Positions 6,574 to 14,104 are shown, counted from the stretch's first letter. The stretch: DNA of 14,104 bases from Rhodocyclaceae bacterium (GCA_016702335.1 JADJEF010000008.1:1-14104); one strand, 5' to 3'. Numbers and translations are program-made. The notes: generated by a model not told the origin, from the letters alone.

Positions 6574-8255
6574 CACAACTCATCATCAAGTCTAAAACGG
6601 CGGCCTGGGTGCTTTCTCAAAGCAGCAATCTGCTATTGCAATCGACCGACTTTGACACAACCCCGTGGGTAGCGACAACTGCCACACTCACAGGTGGGCA
6701 GACTGATCCGACGCTTGGCACGGATGCGTTCAATGTGCTGGCGACCGCGAACAACGCCACGGTGCTTCAGCCGATTACGCTGACAGATGGAAACAATAAC
6801 CGCGTGTTCAGCATCTACATCAAACGAATTACTGGAACCGGGGCGATCAGCATTACATCACCTGACGGGTCGTTTGTGGTGACGGCTATCACGGGAACTT
6901 GGACACGATACAACGCGACCGCTGCGGTAGGTGACAGCACGGTATCTATCGGCGTCAAACTTGCTGTCAATACAGATGAAATAGCGATATACGCTGCACA
7001 GTACGAAAACGGCATTACCCCGACAACCTACAGCGGAACGACGAGTACCCCATACACCACGACACAGATTGTCGATGCGGATTACCCGGCCAATACCTGC
7101 CGTGGAGTCGTGTTCCTTGATGGTCGGTTCTTTGTGATGAACCGGATAGGGGAAATCTATCAGTCGGCGCTAGAGGATGCGCTCACTTGGGCGGCGCTGG
7201 ACTTTATCTCATCTCAGATCGACTCGTCGGATGGTGTCTATCTGACCAAGATGAATAACTACGTTGTAGCGATTAAGCAGCGGGGGATCGAGTTTTTCTA
7301 CGATGCAGCAAACCCTACGGGGTCAATTCTCTCGCCAGTAAGCAATGCGTATCTCGAAATGGGCTGCGCGTCTGAAAACTCAGTGCAGACCGTAGGTAGT
7401 TACGTGGTGTTTCTTGCTCAGACGTCTGACGGATTCGGGCGAAGCATCCAGGCCCTTAGCGGCACAACTGCCGTTCCAATCAGTACGCCGAATGTTGAGA
7501 AGATACTGGATCAAGACGATCTAGCCGCCGTGTCCTCCTGGACAGCTAAGGTGGGGTCACACCTCTTGTACGGCCTAACTCTCGGCACGATTGAAAATAC
7601 GTTGGTGTTCGACTTCTCTACTAAACAGTGGTCGATCTTCACTTCGTTGGTCATATCCGGCAGCACATTCGCGGGAAGTATTCTCAGTGGAGTTCTGACC
7701 TTCCCTAGTGGGGAAATCGTGGAGGATGATATCTTCCAGATTACTGGGGGGAGCGCCTCGGTAAATGGGTTTCATGTCGCTACCAACTGCACAGATACGA
7801 CATGCCGACTCCAAACCACTGTCACTGACTACGATGGGCCAGTGACCATCCAGCTTTACACCGAAGGCGTTTTCCCTGTAGTGGCATCCACTCGTTCGGG
7901 TGGACGTCAGTATATGCAGGACGCGACCAGTGGCGCACTGTATGAATTCTCCCAGACAGCTTATACCGATACATCGGCGGCTATTGCTGCCCGAATCCGC
8001 ACCCCGAAGCTGGACGGGGGTGACGCAAGACGCAAGACGATGGGGTCAGCGGAAGTGATTGGAGACAAAATCGATTCTGTTTTGTCGCTGAGATATACCG
8101 ACGATGACTATCAAACTTACAGCACGTTTCGTCCGGTACAGCTAGGGGTGGAGCGGTCAAGAGTCAGACGGCTAGGCGATTACAGCCGACGCTCGTTTGA
8201 ACTGTTGCATCTTAAAAATTACTTGTTCAGAGTCGAAGCTCTGGAAGTCAATTAA
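6570..8255 (+). CDS. gp10-like packaged-DNA stabilisation / tail hub protein core with inserted adhesin-like domain
   Basis: In P22, gp10 forms a hexamer below gp4 that seals the head and carries needle and tailspikes. GTG 6570 overlaps the previous stop (GTGA) and has AGGA at 6560-6563. Residues 1-17 (LIIKSKTAAWVLS) are the sequence that normally follows FDFAQS inside gp10. Residues ~20-155 are an inserted adhesin-like domain. The core resumes with QIVDADYPANTCRGVVFLDG, then FFVMNRIGEIYQSALED, SQIDSSDGVYLTKMNNYVV, EFFYDAANPTGSILSPVSNA, the VEKILDQDDLAAVSSW blade, RIRTPKLDGGDARRKTMGS, LRYTDDDYQTYSTFRPVQLG and ERSRVRRLGDYSRRSFELL, all typical of this family in order. The protein lacks the usual MRLPLVP front, which exists as separate ORFs upstream. 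A missing G before 6570 (TCGGTGAC) would fuse it with the propeller ORF. Confidence 0.85.
   Translation: MTQLIIKSKTAAWVLSQSSNLLLQSTDFDTTPWVATTATLTGGQTDPTLGTDAFNVLATANNATVLQPITLTDGNNNRVFSIYIKRITGTGAISITSPDGSFVVTAITGTWTRYNATAAVGDSTVSIGVKLAVNTDEIAIYAAQYENGITPTTYSGTTSTPYTTTQIVDADYPANTCRGVVFLDGRFFVMNRIGEIYQSALEDALTWAALDFISSQIDSSDGVYLTKMNNYVVAIKQRGIEFFYDAANPTGSILSPVSNAYLEMGCASENSVQTVGSYVVFLAQTSDGFGRSIQALSGTTAVPISTPNVEKILDQDDLAAVSSWTAKVGSHLLYGLTLGTIENTLVFDFSTKQWSIFTSLVISGSTFAGSILSGVLTFPSGEIVEDDIFQITGGSASVNGFHVATNCTDTTCRLQTTVTDYDGPVTIQLYTEGVFPVVASTRSGGRQYMQDATSGALYEFSQTAYTDTSAAIAARIRTPKLDGGDARRKTMGSAEVIGDKIDSVLSLRYTDDDYQTYSTFRPVQLGVERSRVRRLGDYSRRSFELLHLKNYLFRVEALEVN
6627..7034 (+). repeat. adhesin-like domain cassette, copy 2
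   Basis: Residues about 20-155 of the gp10-like protein: NLLLQSTDFDTTPWVATTA, DAFNVLATANNATVLQPI, RVFSIYIKRITGTGAISIT, VTAITGTWTRYNATAAV, VSIGVKLAV, EIAIYAAQYENGITPTTYSG. It interrupts a stretch that is contiguous in ordinary gp10-like proteins (AAWVLS then QI-DADYP). It is clearly related to the copy at 5665-6069 at protein level and in short DNA blocks. The opening N-LL-S-DF and closing AQ-E-G-P-TY are those of widespread phage receptor-binding modules. Confidence 0.75.
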
Positions 8256-8266
8256 GGAGAATCATT

Positions 8267-9196
8267 ATGGGTGTGGTTAATTTTGATGATGGGTATGGAT
8301 TGGGATTGGGTGAGTTTCAACGGAGTCTGCTAAACGATGATCGGGCATATAAACTGCAGCAGCAAGCCGCAGCGGAGCAGGCGCAACGTGCCGCCGAAGC
8401 CTCCCGACGTGAAGCGTGGCAACTCCAGAACGATCAAGAGATGGCCGGAATTCAGGCGCAGACGGGTCGCCAAGCAAATAGTCAGTGGGGTGATGTACTG
8501 GGGCATGCGAAGTCGATGGATATCCTCGACCGTCAGAACGCGATGACGCAGTACGACAAGCTCTTTGGCTATGCGACAGGTACGGGCGCGTCTGCTGGTG
8601 GGGGTATGGGAACTTCCTCTGTGGCTGGAATGGGGTATAACGGCATAGAGAAGCGACTGGCCGATCTGCTCGATAACCCTGACAGCATTAAGCAGACCGG
8701 CGCGTATAAGTTCCGATTGAACCAAGGGCAGGAGGCTCTACAGCGGAGCATGGGCGCAAAAGGAATGCTGAACTCAGGAAATAGACTGTCGGAGCTTACC
8801 CGCTACGGTCAGGATATGGCCTCGCAGGAGTATGACAATCAATACGGGCGGCTCAGTGACCTGTTCGGCAGATACTCTGGGTCACGCGATGCGATGTTCG
8901 GGAATCTGACCAGTGCGCTGTCTGGTGGGTTGGGTAGCGGTGGGACGGGGAATATCTGGAATGCCTACAACACCCATACCGCAGGGGCAAACAACGGATA
9001 TGCGACCCGCATGGGTCAGGGTGGCGCGGCGATGAGTGCGAACGCTTCGATGTTCGGGTCGCTACAAGATGCTCAAGCAAGATCGGAAGCAGCAAGAGCC
9101 ACAGCACAAGCCGCGCAGTACAAAGCGGAGGCGGATAAGATTGCGAGCGCCAACGAAGCTAACGCTAAGATATATGCTGCTCGTTACGGGAAGTAA
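8267..9196 (+). CDS. ejection-type virion protein, first of three
   Basis: The start is fixed by AAGGAG (8254-8259) before ATG 8267. The 309-aa protein has a helical, Gln/Ala-rich N-terminal part (residues 25-70, likely coiled coil), a Gly-rich spacer (101-125), a conserved block from EKRLADLLDNPDSIKQTGAY through FRLNQGQEALQRSMGAKGML and RLSELTRYGQDMASQEYDNQ (131-193), a second Gly-rich region and an Ala-rich helical tail. The Y-FR-QGQEAL-RS-GAKG-LNSG...YGQD-ASQEYDN pattern recurs in virion proteins of short-tailed phages in the slot of DNA transfer proteins. By position after gp10 it corresponds to the P22 gp7/gp20/gp16 group, which leaves the virion and helps DNA cross the envelope. There is no sequence evidence for a tail needle (gp26) between it and gp10. 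The frame is intact. Confidence 0.75.
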   Translation: MGVVNFDDGYGLGLGEFQRSLLNDDRAYKLQQQAAAEQAQRAAEASRREAWQLQNDQEMAGIQAQTGRQANSQWGDVLGHAKSMDILDRQNAMTQYDKLFGYATGTGASAGGGMGTSSVAGMGYNGIEKRLADLLDNPDSIKQTGAYKFRLNQGQEALQRSMGAKGMLNSGNRLSELTRYGQDMASQEYDNQYGRLSDLFGRYSGSRDAMFGNLTSALSGGLGSGGTGNIWNAYNTHTAGANNGYATRMGQGGAAMSANASMFGSLQDAQARSEAARATAQAAQYKAEADKIASANEANAKIYAARYGK

Positions 9197-9201
9197 TCAT
9201 A

Positions 9202-9234
9202 ATGGCTAAAATATTCGTCCAAGGTAAGGGGTAA
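9202..9234 (+). CDS. possible 10-residue leader ORF
   Basis: ATG 9202 to TAA 9232-9234 encodes MAKIFVQGKG, lying wholly in the 44-base gap between two ejection-type genes. Its 3' end contains AAGGGG (9226-9231), which is also the ribosome site for ATG 9241. It may be a small coupled leader or chance. Confidence 0.2.
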   Translation: MAKIFVQGKG

Positions 9235-9240
9235 GCCGCC

Positions 9241-10530
9241 ATGAATCTCAGTGACTTGGTGAATGAGTACAAACGCGCAGGGTACGATAAGTACCGACTC
9301 AGTGGTGGGCAGTTGATTGATGAGGGTGGGCAGGTGATGATGGATGCCACGCCTGAAGACATTCAACGCTACAAAGAGTACCAGCACGCCCAATTTGCGG
9401 CAGGTAACGAGCCTGACCCTGCGCCTGCGCCGAGAGCGGTACAGAGACCAATGGCGACCAATCAGCTACGCCTTGCCGACTTGATGAAGGACAACTCTGA
9501 GCCTGGCGTGAGCTTTGCGCAGCCTGATCCGTATGAGAACGAGTCTCGTCGGTTGGCGAACTATGGCGGGCCTCAGCCGGAGCCTATGCCAGCACCGCAA
9601 GACCCGGCGAACGTGCGTCTCGCCAAGATGATGAGCGGCGGCACGACCGGCGGCTGGTCGAACCAGAACGGACGGCGCACGCTGACGATGACGGGTGGGC
9701 CGAGAGCGCCAGCGCCTACCGCAGAAGAGATGTTCCAGAAGCAGGCAATGCAGACACTTCAAGACCCGTCCATTCCTATGGCGCAGAAGATTACGGTCTA
9801 TCAAGCCATGAATAAAGGGCAGGATATGGACTCGGTGCTCAAAGGGCTGCAAATCAAGAAGGCCGAGAGAGATCTCAGTGCGCCAATCCCCGGCGAAACG
9901 CCGCCTGCTGGGTATCGTTTCAATGGGGAGCGATTGGAAGCCATTCCTGGCGGGCCGGCTGATCTGAAGGCTGAAGGCAGATTCAATCAGGACATGGCGG
10001 CAATGACCTCGACTGAGGCCGCGATGAATGACCTCGCCTCTGTCGCAAATCAGCTTAAAGAGCATGGCGGGCTTGATGCCGCTACGGGCTGGCAAACGAT
10101 GTTTCCGACAGTGCCCGGTAGTAAAGCCGCTAACGCCACAGCGCTGATGGACACACTCAAGGCGAAGACGGCATTTGGCACTTTGCAGGCCATGCGTGAC
10201 GCATCCAAGACAGGTGGCGCACTAGGTGCGGTTTCAGAGAAGGAATTGAAACTGCTTGAGTCTGCTTTAGCGCCTCTCAGCACCGCGCAGTCGCCTGATG
10301 AGTACCGCAATGCCCTGGATAACCTGATTAAGCACTCCGAAGCGGCGAAAACGAGATTGCAGGGGTCATTCAACATGGTGCATAAAAATCGCACAGGCAT
10401 GCAAGGCAGTCCATCTCAGCAAGCGCCGCAAGGGAATCATGCCGTAGTTGCGAATGATGCAGACTATTACGCATTGCCGAAGGGGGCGATATACGTCACT
10501 CCTGATGGACAGACAAGGGTTAAACGATAA
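9241..10530 (+). CDS. ejection-type virion protein, second of three
   Basis: ATG 9241 follows AAGGGG (9226-9231). The 429-aa product starts MNLSDLVNEYKRAGYDKYRL, then has a Pro/Ala/Gln-rich disordered region (residues 55-160), a GYRFNGERLEAIPGGPADLK linker (224-243), and a helical domain (about 250-375) containing LMDTLKAKTAFGTLQAMRD, SKTGGALGAVSEKELKLLES and DEYRNALDNLIKHSEAAKTR. It closes with YYALPKGAIYVTPDGQTRVK, a short C-terminal motif found in many phage virion proteins. The LQAMRD-S-TGGALG-VSE-EL-LL motif is typical of internal or injected proteins of short-tailed phages. No catalytic motif is visible. It overlaps the next gene by one base (TAATG), so they are probably translated together. 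The frame is intact. Confidence 0.75.
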   Translation: MNLSDLVNEYKRAGYDKYRLSGGQLIDEGGQVMMDATPEDIQRYKEYQHAQFAAGNEPDPAPAPRAVQRPMATNQLRLADLMKDNSEPGVSFAQPDPYENESRRLANYGGPQPEPMPAPQDPANVRLAKMMSGGTTGGWSNQNGRRTLTMTGGPRAPAPTAEEMFQKQAMQTLQDPSIPMAQKITVYQAMNKGQDMDSVLKGLQIKKAERDLSAPIPGETPPAGYRFNGERLEAIPGGPADLKAEGRFNQDMAAMTSTEAAMNDLASVANQLKEHGGLDAATGWQTMFPTVPGSKAANATALMDTLKAKTAFGTLQAMRDASKTGGALGAVSEKELKLLESALAPLSTAQSPDEYRNALDNLIKHSEAAKTRLQGSFNMVHKNRTGMQGSPSQQAPQGNHAVVANDADYYALPKGAIYVTPDGQTRVKR

Positions 10531-12101
10531 TGGCCGCATGGGATAGAGACCCCGTTATCGGGGCAAATGGCCCGGTATGGGCGAATGATCCGGTAGTTGG
10601 TGGCAAGGGTTCGGCCCCGATCAAAATTGGCGCTGAATCATTCCCTGACCAACTTCGCCAAGAGCTTGAGAATGCAGGGTGGGCCGGCAGGAATCTCGCC
10701 GGGGCCGGTTCTGCCGTGGTCAATGCATGGGAAGGGCTGAAAGGCTTGGTCGGTCAAACCGATCCAAATCAGGTACGCGATCAGAAGATCATTGCTGACT
10801 CTGCGCCCGTTGGCAACATCGCCGGCAACGTCGCCATGCTTGCGCCTACGGCCCTAATCCCCGGTGCGAATACGGTTACGGGGGCGGCAACGATTGGAGC
10901 CGTCCAGGGGGCGCTATTGACGCCGGGGGATATAGAAGAACGAGCAAAAGCGGCGGCATTTGGTGCTGCTGGTGGTGCTGCCGGCGCAGGACTGTCTAAA
11001 GTCATGGGGGCCGCTTCACCTATTGCCAGAAATTCCGATGCTGATGCGTTGGCTCGGCAAGGAATCCGACTCACTCCTGGGCAAAACGCTGGTGGGTTCT
11101 TGAAGACACTGGAAGATAAAGCCACCTCGCAACCGTTTATTGGTGGCGTGATCCAGAATGCCCGTAGAGAAGGGTTGAAGGATTTTAACGAGGTGGCACT
11201 GAATCGCGTTGCCAATCAAGTCGGTCAGCAGATTGATGATGTGGGTCGTGAAGGATTCGCGGCGACCAAGCAGGCAATGGGTAACGCTTACGACGATCTA
11301 TTGCCTAAACTGAACAACATCACAAAAGATGCTGACTTCGATCAGGCCATGCAGCAGCTTCGGGTAATGTCAGCCAACATGCCGAAGGACAAAGCCGCCC
11401 AATTCGACAACATGATTGATTACTACGTCAATAGTCGATTTACTCCTGCGGGCCGAATGTCAGGAAATACCATGAAAGAGGTGGAGGCTAATCTCGGGCA
11501 AGAGTCTCTAGCGTATCGCAAGAGCCTGATGCCTGATGATAAAAAACTAGGTGACGCATTACGTCAGGCCCAGCAAAACCTGCGCGAAATGGTGGAGCGA
11601 ACAAACCCTAATGAGGCGGGCCAGTTGCAAAAGATCAACAAAGCCTATGCGGATTACGCCATTCTCAGGAAAGCGGCAAGCATGGGTGGAACTGCGGGTA
11701 ATGAAGGATTATTCACCCCGGCGCAACTGAATAGCGCCGTTCGCATGGCTGATTCGTCGGCGGGTAAAGGCGCTTACGCCTCCGGCAAGGCCAGAATGCA
11801 GGACTTCAGTGATGCGGCAATGAGTGTGCTGCCGTCAAAAGTGCCTGATTCAGGAACCGCTGGACGATTGATGTCAGATGTAATGAATCCGCTGAATTGG
11901 CCGGGGCTTGCGGGCAAAGCGGCGGTGGCTTTGCCTCTGATGGCCGCTTACTCTCGCCCAGGTTCAGCCGCTATCAACGGCGTAGTGAATCGGGGCGCAA
12001 TCCCGTTAGCGGAGTTAGTTCGTAGTCTTGGTGCGAACAATCCCAATCTGCTGCGCCTGCTTGGTACGGCGCTGCCAGGGGAAATGGAATTGATGCGATA
12101 G
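10530..12101 (+). CDS. ejection-type virion protein with hydrophobic Gly/Ala segments, third of three
   Basis: ATG 10530 shares its A with the previous TAA; AAGGG lies at 10515-10519. The 523-aa protein begins with two copies of W-x-x-DPV-(I/V)-G (residues 4-11 and 17-24), a motif seen repeated at the front of similar phage proteins. Residues 91-131 and 139-162 are Gly/Ala-rich and hydrophobic (AAAFGAAGGAAGAGLSKVMG), fit to insert in a membrane. IRLTPGQNAGG (179-189) starts a long charged helical domain with FNEVALNRVANQVG, YYVNSRFTPAGRMSG, LREMVERTNPNEAGQLQKIN and KAYADYA. A further hydrophobic segment (AAVALPLMAAYS, about 464-475) lies near the C-terminus. By order this corresponds to the last P22 ejection protein, which could form part of the trans-envelope channel. 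No lytic transglycosylase signature is seen. Confidence 0.75.
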   Translation: MAAWDRDPVIGANGPVWANDPVVGGKGSAPIKIGAESFPDQLRQELENAGWAGRNLAGAGSAVVNAWEGLKGLVGQTDPNQVRDQKIIADSAPVGNIAGNVAMLAPTALIPGANTVTGAATIGAVQGALLTPGDIEERAKAAAFGAAGGAAGAGLSKVMGAASPIARNSDADALARQGIRLTPGQNAGGFLKTLEDKATSQPFIGGVIQNARREGLKDFNEVALNRVANQVGQQIDDVGREGFAATKQAMGNAYDDLLPKLNNITKDADFDQAMQQLRVMSANMPKDKAAQFDNMIDYYVNSRFTPAGRMSGNTMKEVEANLGQESLAYRKSLMPDDKKLGDALRQAQQNLREMVERTNPNEAGQLQKINKAYADYAILRKAASMGGTAGNEGLFTPAQLNSAVRMADSSAGKGAYASGKARMQDFSDAAMSVLPSKVPDSGTAGRLMSDVMNPLNWPGLAGKAAVALPLMAAYSRPGSAAINGVVNRGAIPLAELVRSLGANNPNLLRLLGTALPGEMELMR

Positions 12102-12292
12102 TGCTTTCTTGATCCAGCCGTCGTCCATGCGCTTGATCGCGTTATGGATGGCCTGCAAGCAGCGTTTTGCAGTGTTAGCGAAAGCAAAAACGATGGCAAT
12201 CGCTACCGGCTGATTCCAAGAAGAGTTCCATTCCATCCCGTAACAGTAGCACATGAACCGCCTTCGGGCGGTTTTTTCATTCTGGAGACCGT
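12102..12292 (+). other. gap between ejection and fibre genes
   Basis: The 191-base gap holds a terminator (12256-12277) and the fibre ribosome site (TGGAG, 12283-12287). On the - strand, 12236-12099 reads as a plausible small membrane peptide (see findings). I see no clear promoter. Confidence 0.5.
12256..12277 (+). terminator. rho-independent terminator before tail-fibre genes
   Basis: AACCGCC (12256-12262) and GGCGGTT (12267-12273) form a perfect seven-bp stem with a TTCG loop, followed by T to 12277. It ends the ejection-protein transcript, so the fibre genes need read-through or their own promoter. Confidence 0.9.
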
Positions 12293-13153
12293 ATGGCGCA
12301 AAACCCACTCGCCCCGCCGCCGCCCTCGGGTAACGGGGGTTTTGATCGGTGGATGTACCTGCTATGGCGAAGGCTGACGCAGACCGGGCAGATCATCTGG
12401 GCATCGCTGGACTTCACCGGATCGAACCTCACGGATCTGGCAACACGCAACCATGCCGACTTGCAGAACATCAACACCACCAGCTACACGCACCTGACGA
12501 GCACACAGGCCACTGACCTGACTGATGCGGGTGACTCGACGCTGCACTACCACGCGACCGACCGAGACTCAGCTAACTTTACAGGCACAAACTGGACAGA
12601 CTTGACCGATGCAGGGGATTCAACTCTGCACTACCACGCGACAGATAGGGCTAGAGGTAATCACACGGGCACGCAGCTTGCCGCAACGATTAGCGACTTT
12701 GCCTCAGCAGTGGGAGCTGTGGCTACTCCGGTCACTGTTACGGACAGCGCTAGCGTCAATCTCACCTTAGTTGGGCAAGACATCACCGCCGATGTGCTTC
12801 CTGCCGGGGTGGATCACTCGGCGCTTGGATCGCTGAACAGCACCAGCTATTACCACTTGACGCAAGCCAATCACACGGACTTGACCGATGGTAACGACTC
12901 GACCTTGCACTACCACGCCACGGACAGGGCTAGGGCGAACCATTCCGGCACACAAACAGCGGCAACTATCTCCGACTTCGATACAGAAGTCAGCAATAAC
13001 ACGGATGTGGCCGCCAACACCGCTGCCCGTCATGCCGCCGTTACGGTCACTGACACGACCACAGTCGATCTGTCACTAACGGGACAAGACCTCTCGGCAG
13101 ACGTGAAGCAAATGAACCTTTCCTATGTCCTAGCTTTCTCAGCGGCTCACTAA
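12293..13153 (+). CDS. tail fibre protein with HYHATDR repeats
   Basis: ATG 12293 has TGGAG six bases upstream. The 286-aa protein has a Pro-rich start, then FDRWMYLLWRRLTQTGQIIW and ASLDFTGSNLTDLATRNHAD, an N-terminal pattern common to short-tailed-phage fibres that attach to the virion. It is followed by repeats typical of trimeric fibre shafts: three copies of TDLTDxxDSTLHYHATDR, two of H-(T/S)-GTQ-AATISDF, and two of VTVTD...V-L-L-GQD-(I/L)-(T/S)-ADV. The His/Asp-rich HYHATD units could bind metal along the trimer axis, as seen in some fibres, but that is inference. It ends at TAA 13151-13153, three bases before the next start, with no receptor-binding tip visible. Confidence 0.8.
   Translation: MAQNPLAPPPPSGNGGFDRWMYLLWRRLTQTGQIIWASLDFTGSNLTDLATRNHADLQNINTTSYTHLTSTQATDLTDAGDSTLHYHATDRDSANFTGTNWTDLTDAGDSTLHYHATDRARGNHTGTQLAATISDFASAVGAVATPVTVTDSASVNLTLVGQDITADVLPAGVDHSALGSLNSTSYYHLTQANHTDLTDGNDSTLHYHATDRARANHSGTQTAATISDFDTEVSNNTDVAANTAARHAAVTVTDTTTVDLSLTGQDLSADVKQMNLSYVLAFSAAH
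12512..12928 (+). repeat. three 18-residue fibre-shaft repeats
   Basis: Units at 12512-12565, 12596-12649 and 12875-12928 encode TDLTDAGDSTLHYHATDR (twice) and TDLTDGNDSTLHYHATDR. Protein sequence is nearly identical while third codon positions differ, so the repeats are kept by selection and are not recent copies. Confidence 0.85.
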
Positions 13154-13156
13154 ACC

Positions 13157-14104
13157 ATGATCAGACTACCCAACACAGGCACCTACTCGCTAGAACTGAT
13201 CACCGCACAGAACGGTGCGCAGTCAGTCGTTAGCTACTCGGATGCGACCAGTTCAGCCTATACCGGGGGCACTCAAGTAGCTTCGATCACGTCAGCGACA
13301 ACGACGACAATCTGCTCAACGCCTGCCGCTTCGACCGTTCGGGATGTGGATCAGATCAACATCAAAAACACCTTTGCCGGTAGCCATACGGTCACGGTGC
13401 AGGTCGATGCGAACGGCACGAATTACCCGCTGATTGTGGCTGCGTTGCTCACCGATGAGAGCCTGAACTACACACACGGTTCTGGCTGGCAGGTCAAAGA
13501 CGCGAACGGGAATACGAAGAATTCCGCGCTGACCTCGATGACCTCGGCGCAACTCGCGGCGATCCTGACCGACGAGACGGGGAGCGGGGCGGCTGTATTC
13601 GCTACCGGGCCAACGCTGGTAGCTCCGATTCTCGGCACTCCCGCATCAGGCACAGTCACCAACCTGACCGGCACAGCCTCAATCAACATCAACGGCACAG
13701 TCGGCGCAACCACTCCCGCAGCCGGCACCTTCACCACGCTGACCAGTACCGGAAACGCAACCCTCGGTGACGCAGAAGCCACCGACACCCACGCGATCAA
13801 GGGTGCAACCACGATCCTCGCCAACTCCGCAAGCGCAGCCCTAACCATCACTCAAACAGGCGCAGGGAATGCGTTGGTGGTGGGAGGACTCTGCGAGTCC
13901 TGACGCAAGTTCGTTTGTGATTAATGGTGCAGGGGCGGTGGGGATCGGCGGGGCCACCGGCGCAGACATAGTTACCATCACTACTGCGGTGAATACAGGC
14001 ATTTTTCTTTCTGACGGGACATATTCGTTACGAATGGCCCCTTCTGCGCTCGGCGGTATCGCCCATTTCGTCACCACTAATCACCCGCTTATCTTCGGCA
14101 CGAA
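13157..14104 (+). CDS. second tail fibre/adhesin, frameshifted, runs off the window
   Basis: ATG 13157 lies three bases after the previous stop. The protein starts MIRLPNTGTYSLELITAQNG, then a Thr/Ser/Ala-rich beta region with VDQINIKNTFAGSHTVTVQV, an N-terminal-to-shaft transition SMTSAQLAAILTDETGSGAA, and the widespread fibre motif VFATGPTLVAPILGTPASGT followed by TTPAAGTFTTLTSTGNATLG. The first frame ends at 13903 (VVGGLCES). Removing one G from GGG 13882-13884 gives ALVVEDSASPDASSFVINGA and then VGIGGATGADIVTITT onward, open to the window end. So this is one longer fibre gene with a single homopolymer insertion. The receptor-binding end lies beyond the window. Confidence 0.8.

Noticed and set aside
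9466..10095. 209-aa open frame on the - strand
   Set aside because: Arg/His/Leu-rich shadow of the intact ejection-type gene on the other strand, without a ribosome site or familiar motif.
1..14104. CRISPR, tRNA, integrase, att sites, transposase or diversity-generating retroelement
   Set aside because: I found no regularly spaced direct repeats, cloverleaf, recombinase or reverse transcriptase motifs, and the fibre repeats are coding.

Overview
The window is part of a tailed-phage genome: the head and tail-tip block of a P22-like, short-tailed phage or prophage. The gene order matches P22: scaffold, P22-type coat, gp4-like tail accessory factor, gp10-like stabilisation/tail-hub protein, three ejection-type proteins, then tail fibres. 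Everything convincing reads on the + strand. I see no replication, lysis, integration or host genes, no tRNA and no CRISPR. The families are typical of phages of Proteobacteria and of environmental viromes; the host cannot be fixed from this DNA.

Layout. 1-84: possible tail of an upstream gene. 85-859: scaffold gene, readable only through many frame changes. 860-1001: poorly readable junction where the coat N-terminus should be. 1002-1853: P22-type coat, with frame changes and a truncated front. 1861-1881: terminator. 1904-2140: small GFYG-type capsid accessory gene, followed by a second terminator (2145-2168). 2190-2952: GT-A-like glycosyltransferase. 2959-3084: small basic protein ending in an AT-hook-like motif. 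3087-3575: unknown structural protein. 3579-4275: gp4-like factor. 4288-8255: an unusual gp10 region of four ORFs. 8267-12101: three intact ejection-type genes. 12256-12277: terminator. 12293-13153 and 13157-end: two tail-fibre genes.

The most interesting part is 4288-8255. A usual gp10-like protein starts with MRLPLVP, reaches an FDFAQ motif and continues into its core. Here a 92-aa ORF carries only the first part and stops just after FAQ. The core starts 2 kb downstream at 6570. Between them lie a second MRLPLVP-type N-terminus and a HAF-like repeat propeller that also ends in FDFAQ. The propeller and the gp10 core each carry an inserted copy of the same ~135-aa adhesin-like domain. This looks like tandem duplication of the gp10 front half, acquisition of a new propeller, and spread of a binding-domain cassette in the tail-tip genes.

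Caution on sequence quality. Frame changes are dense in 1-2600, occasional from 4000 to 5260, absent from 5260 to 13880, and return at 13882. Protein similarity continues on both sides of each break, and many breaks sit in short homopolymers. This fits sequencing or assembly indels better than gene decay, so several 'broken' genes are probably intact in the real phage.
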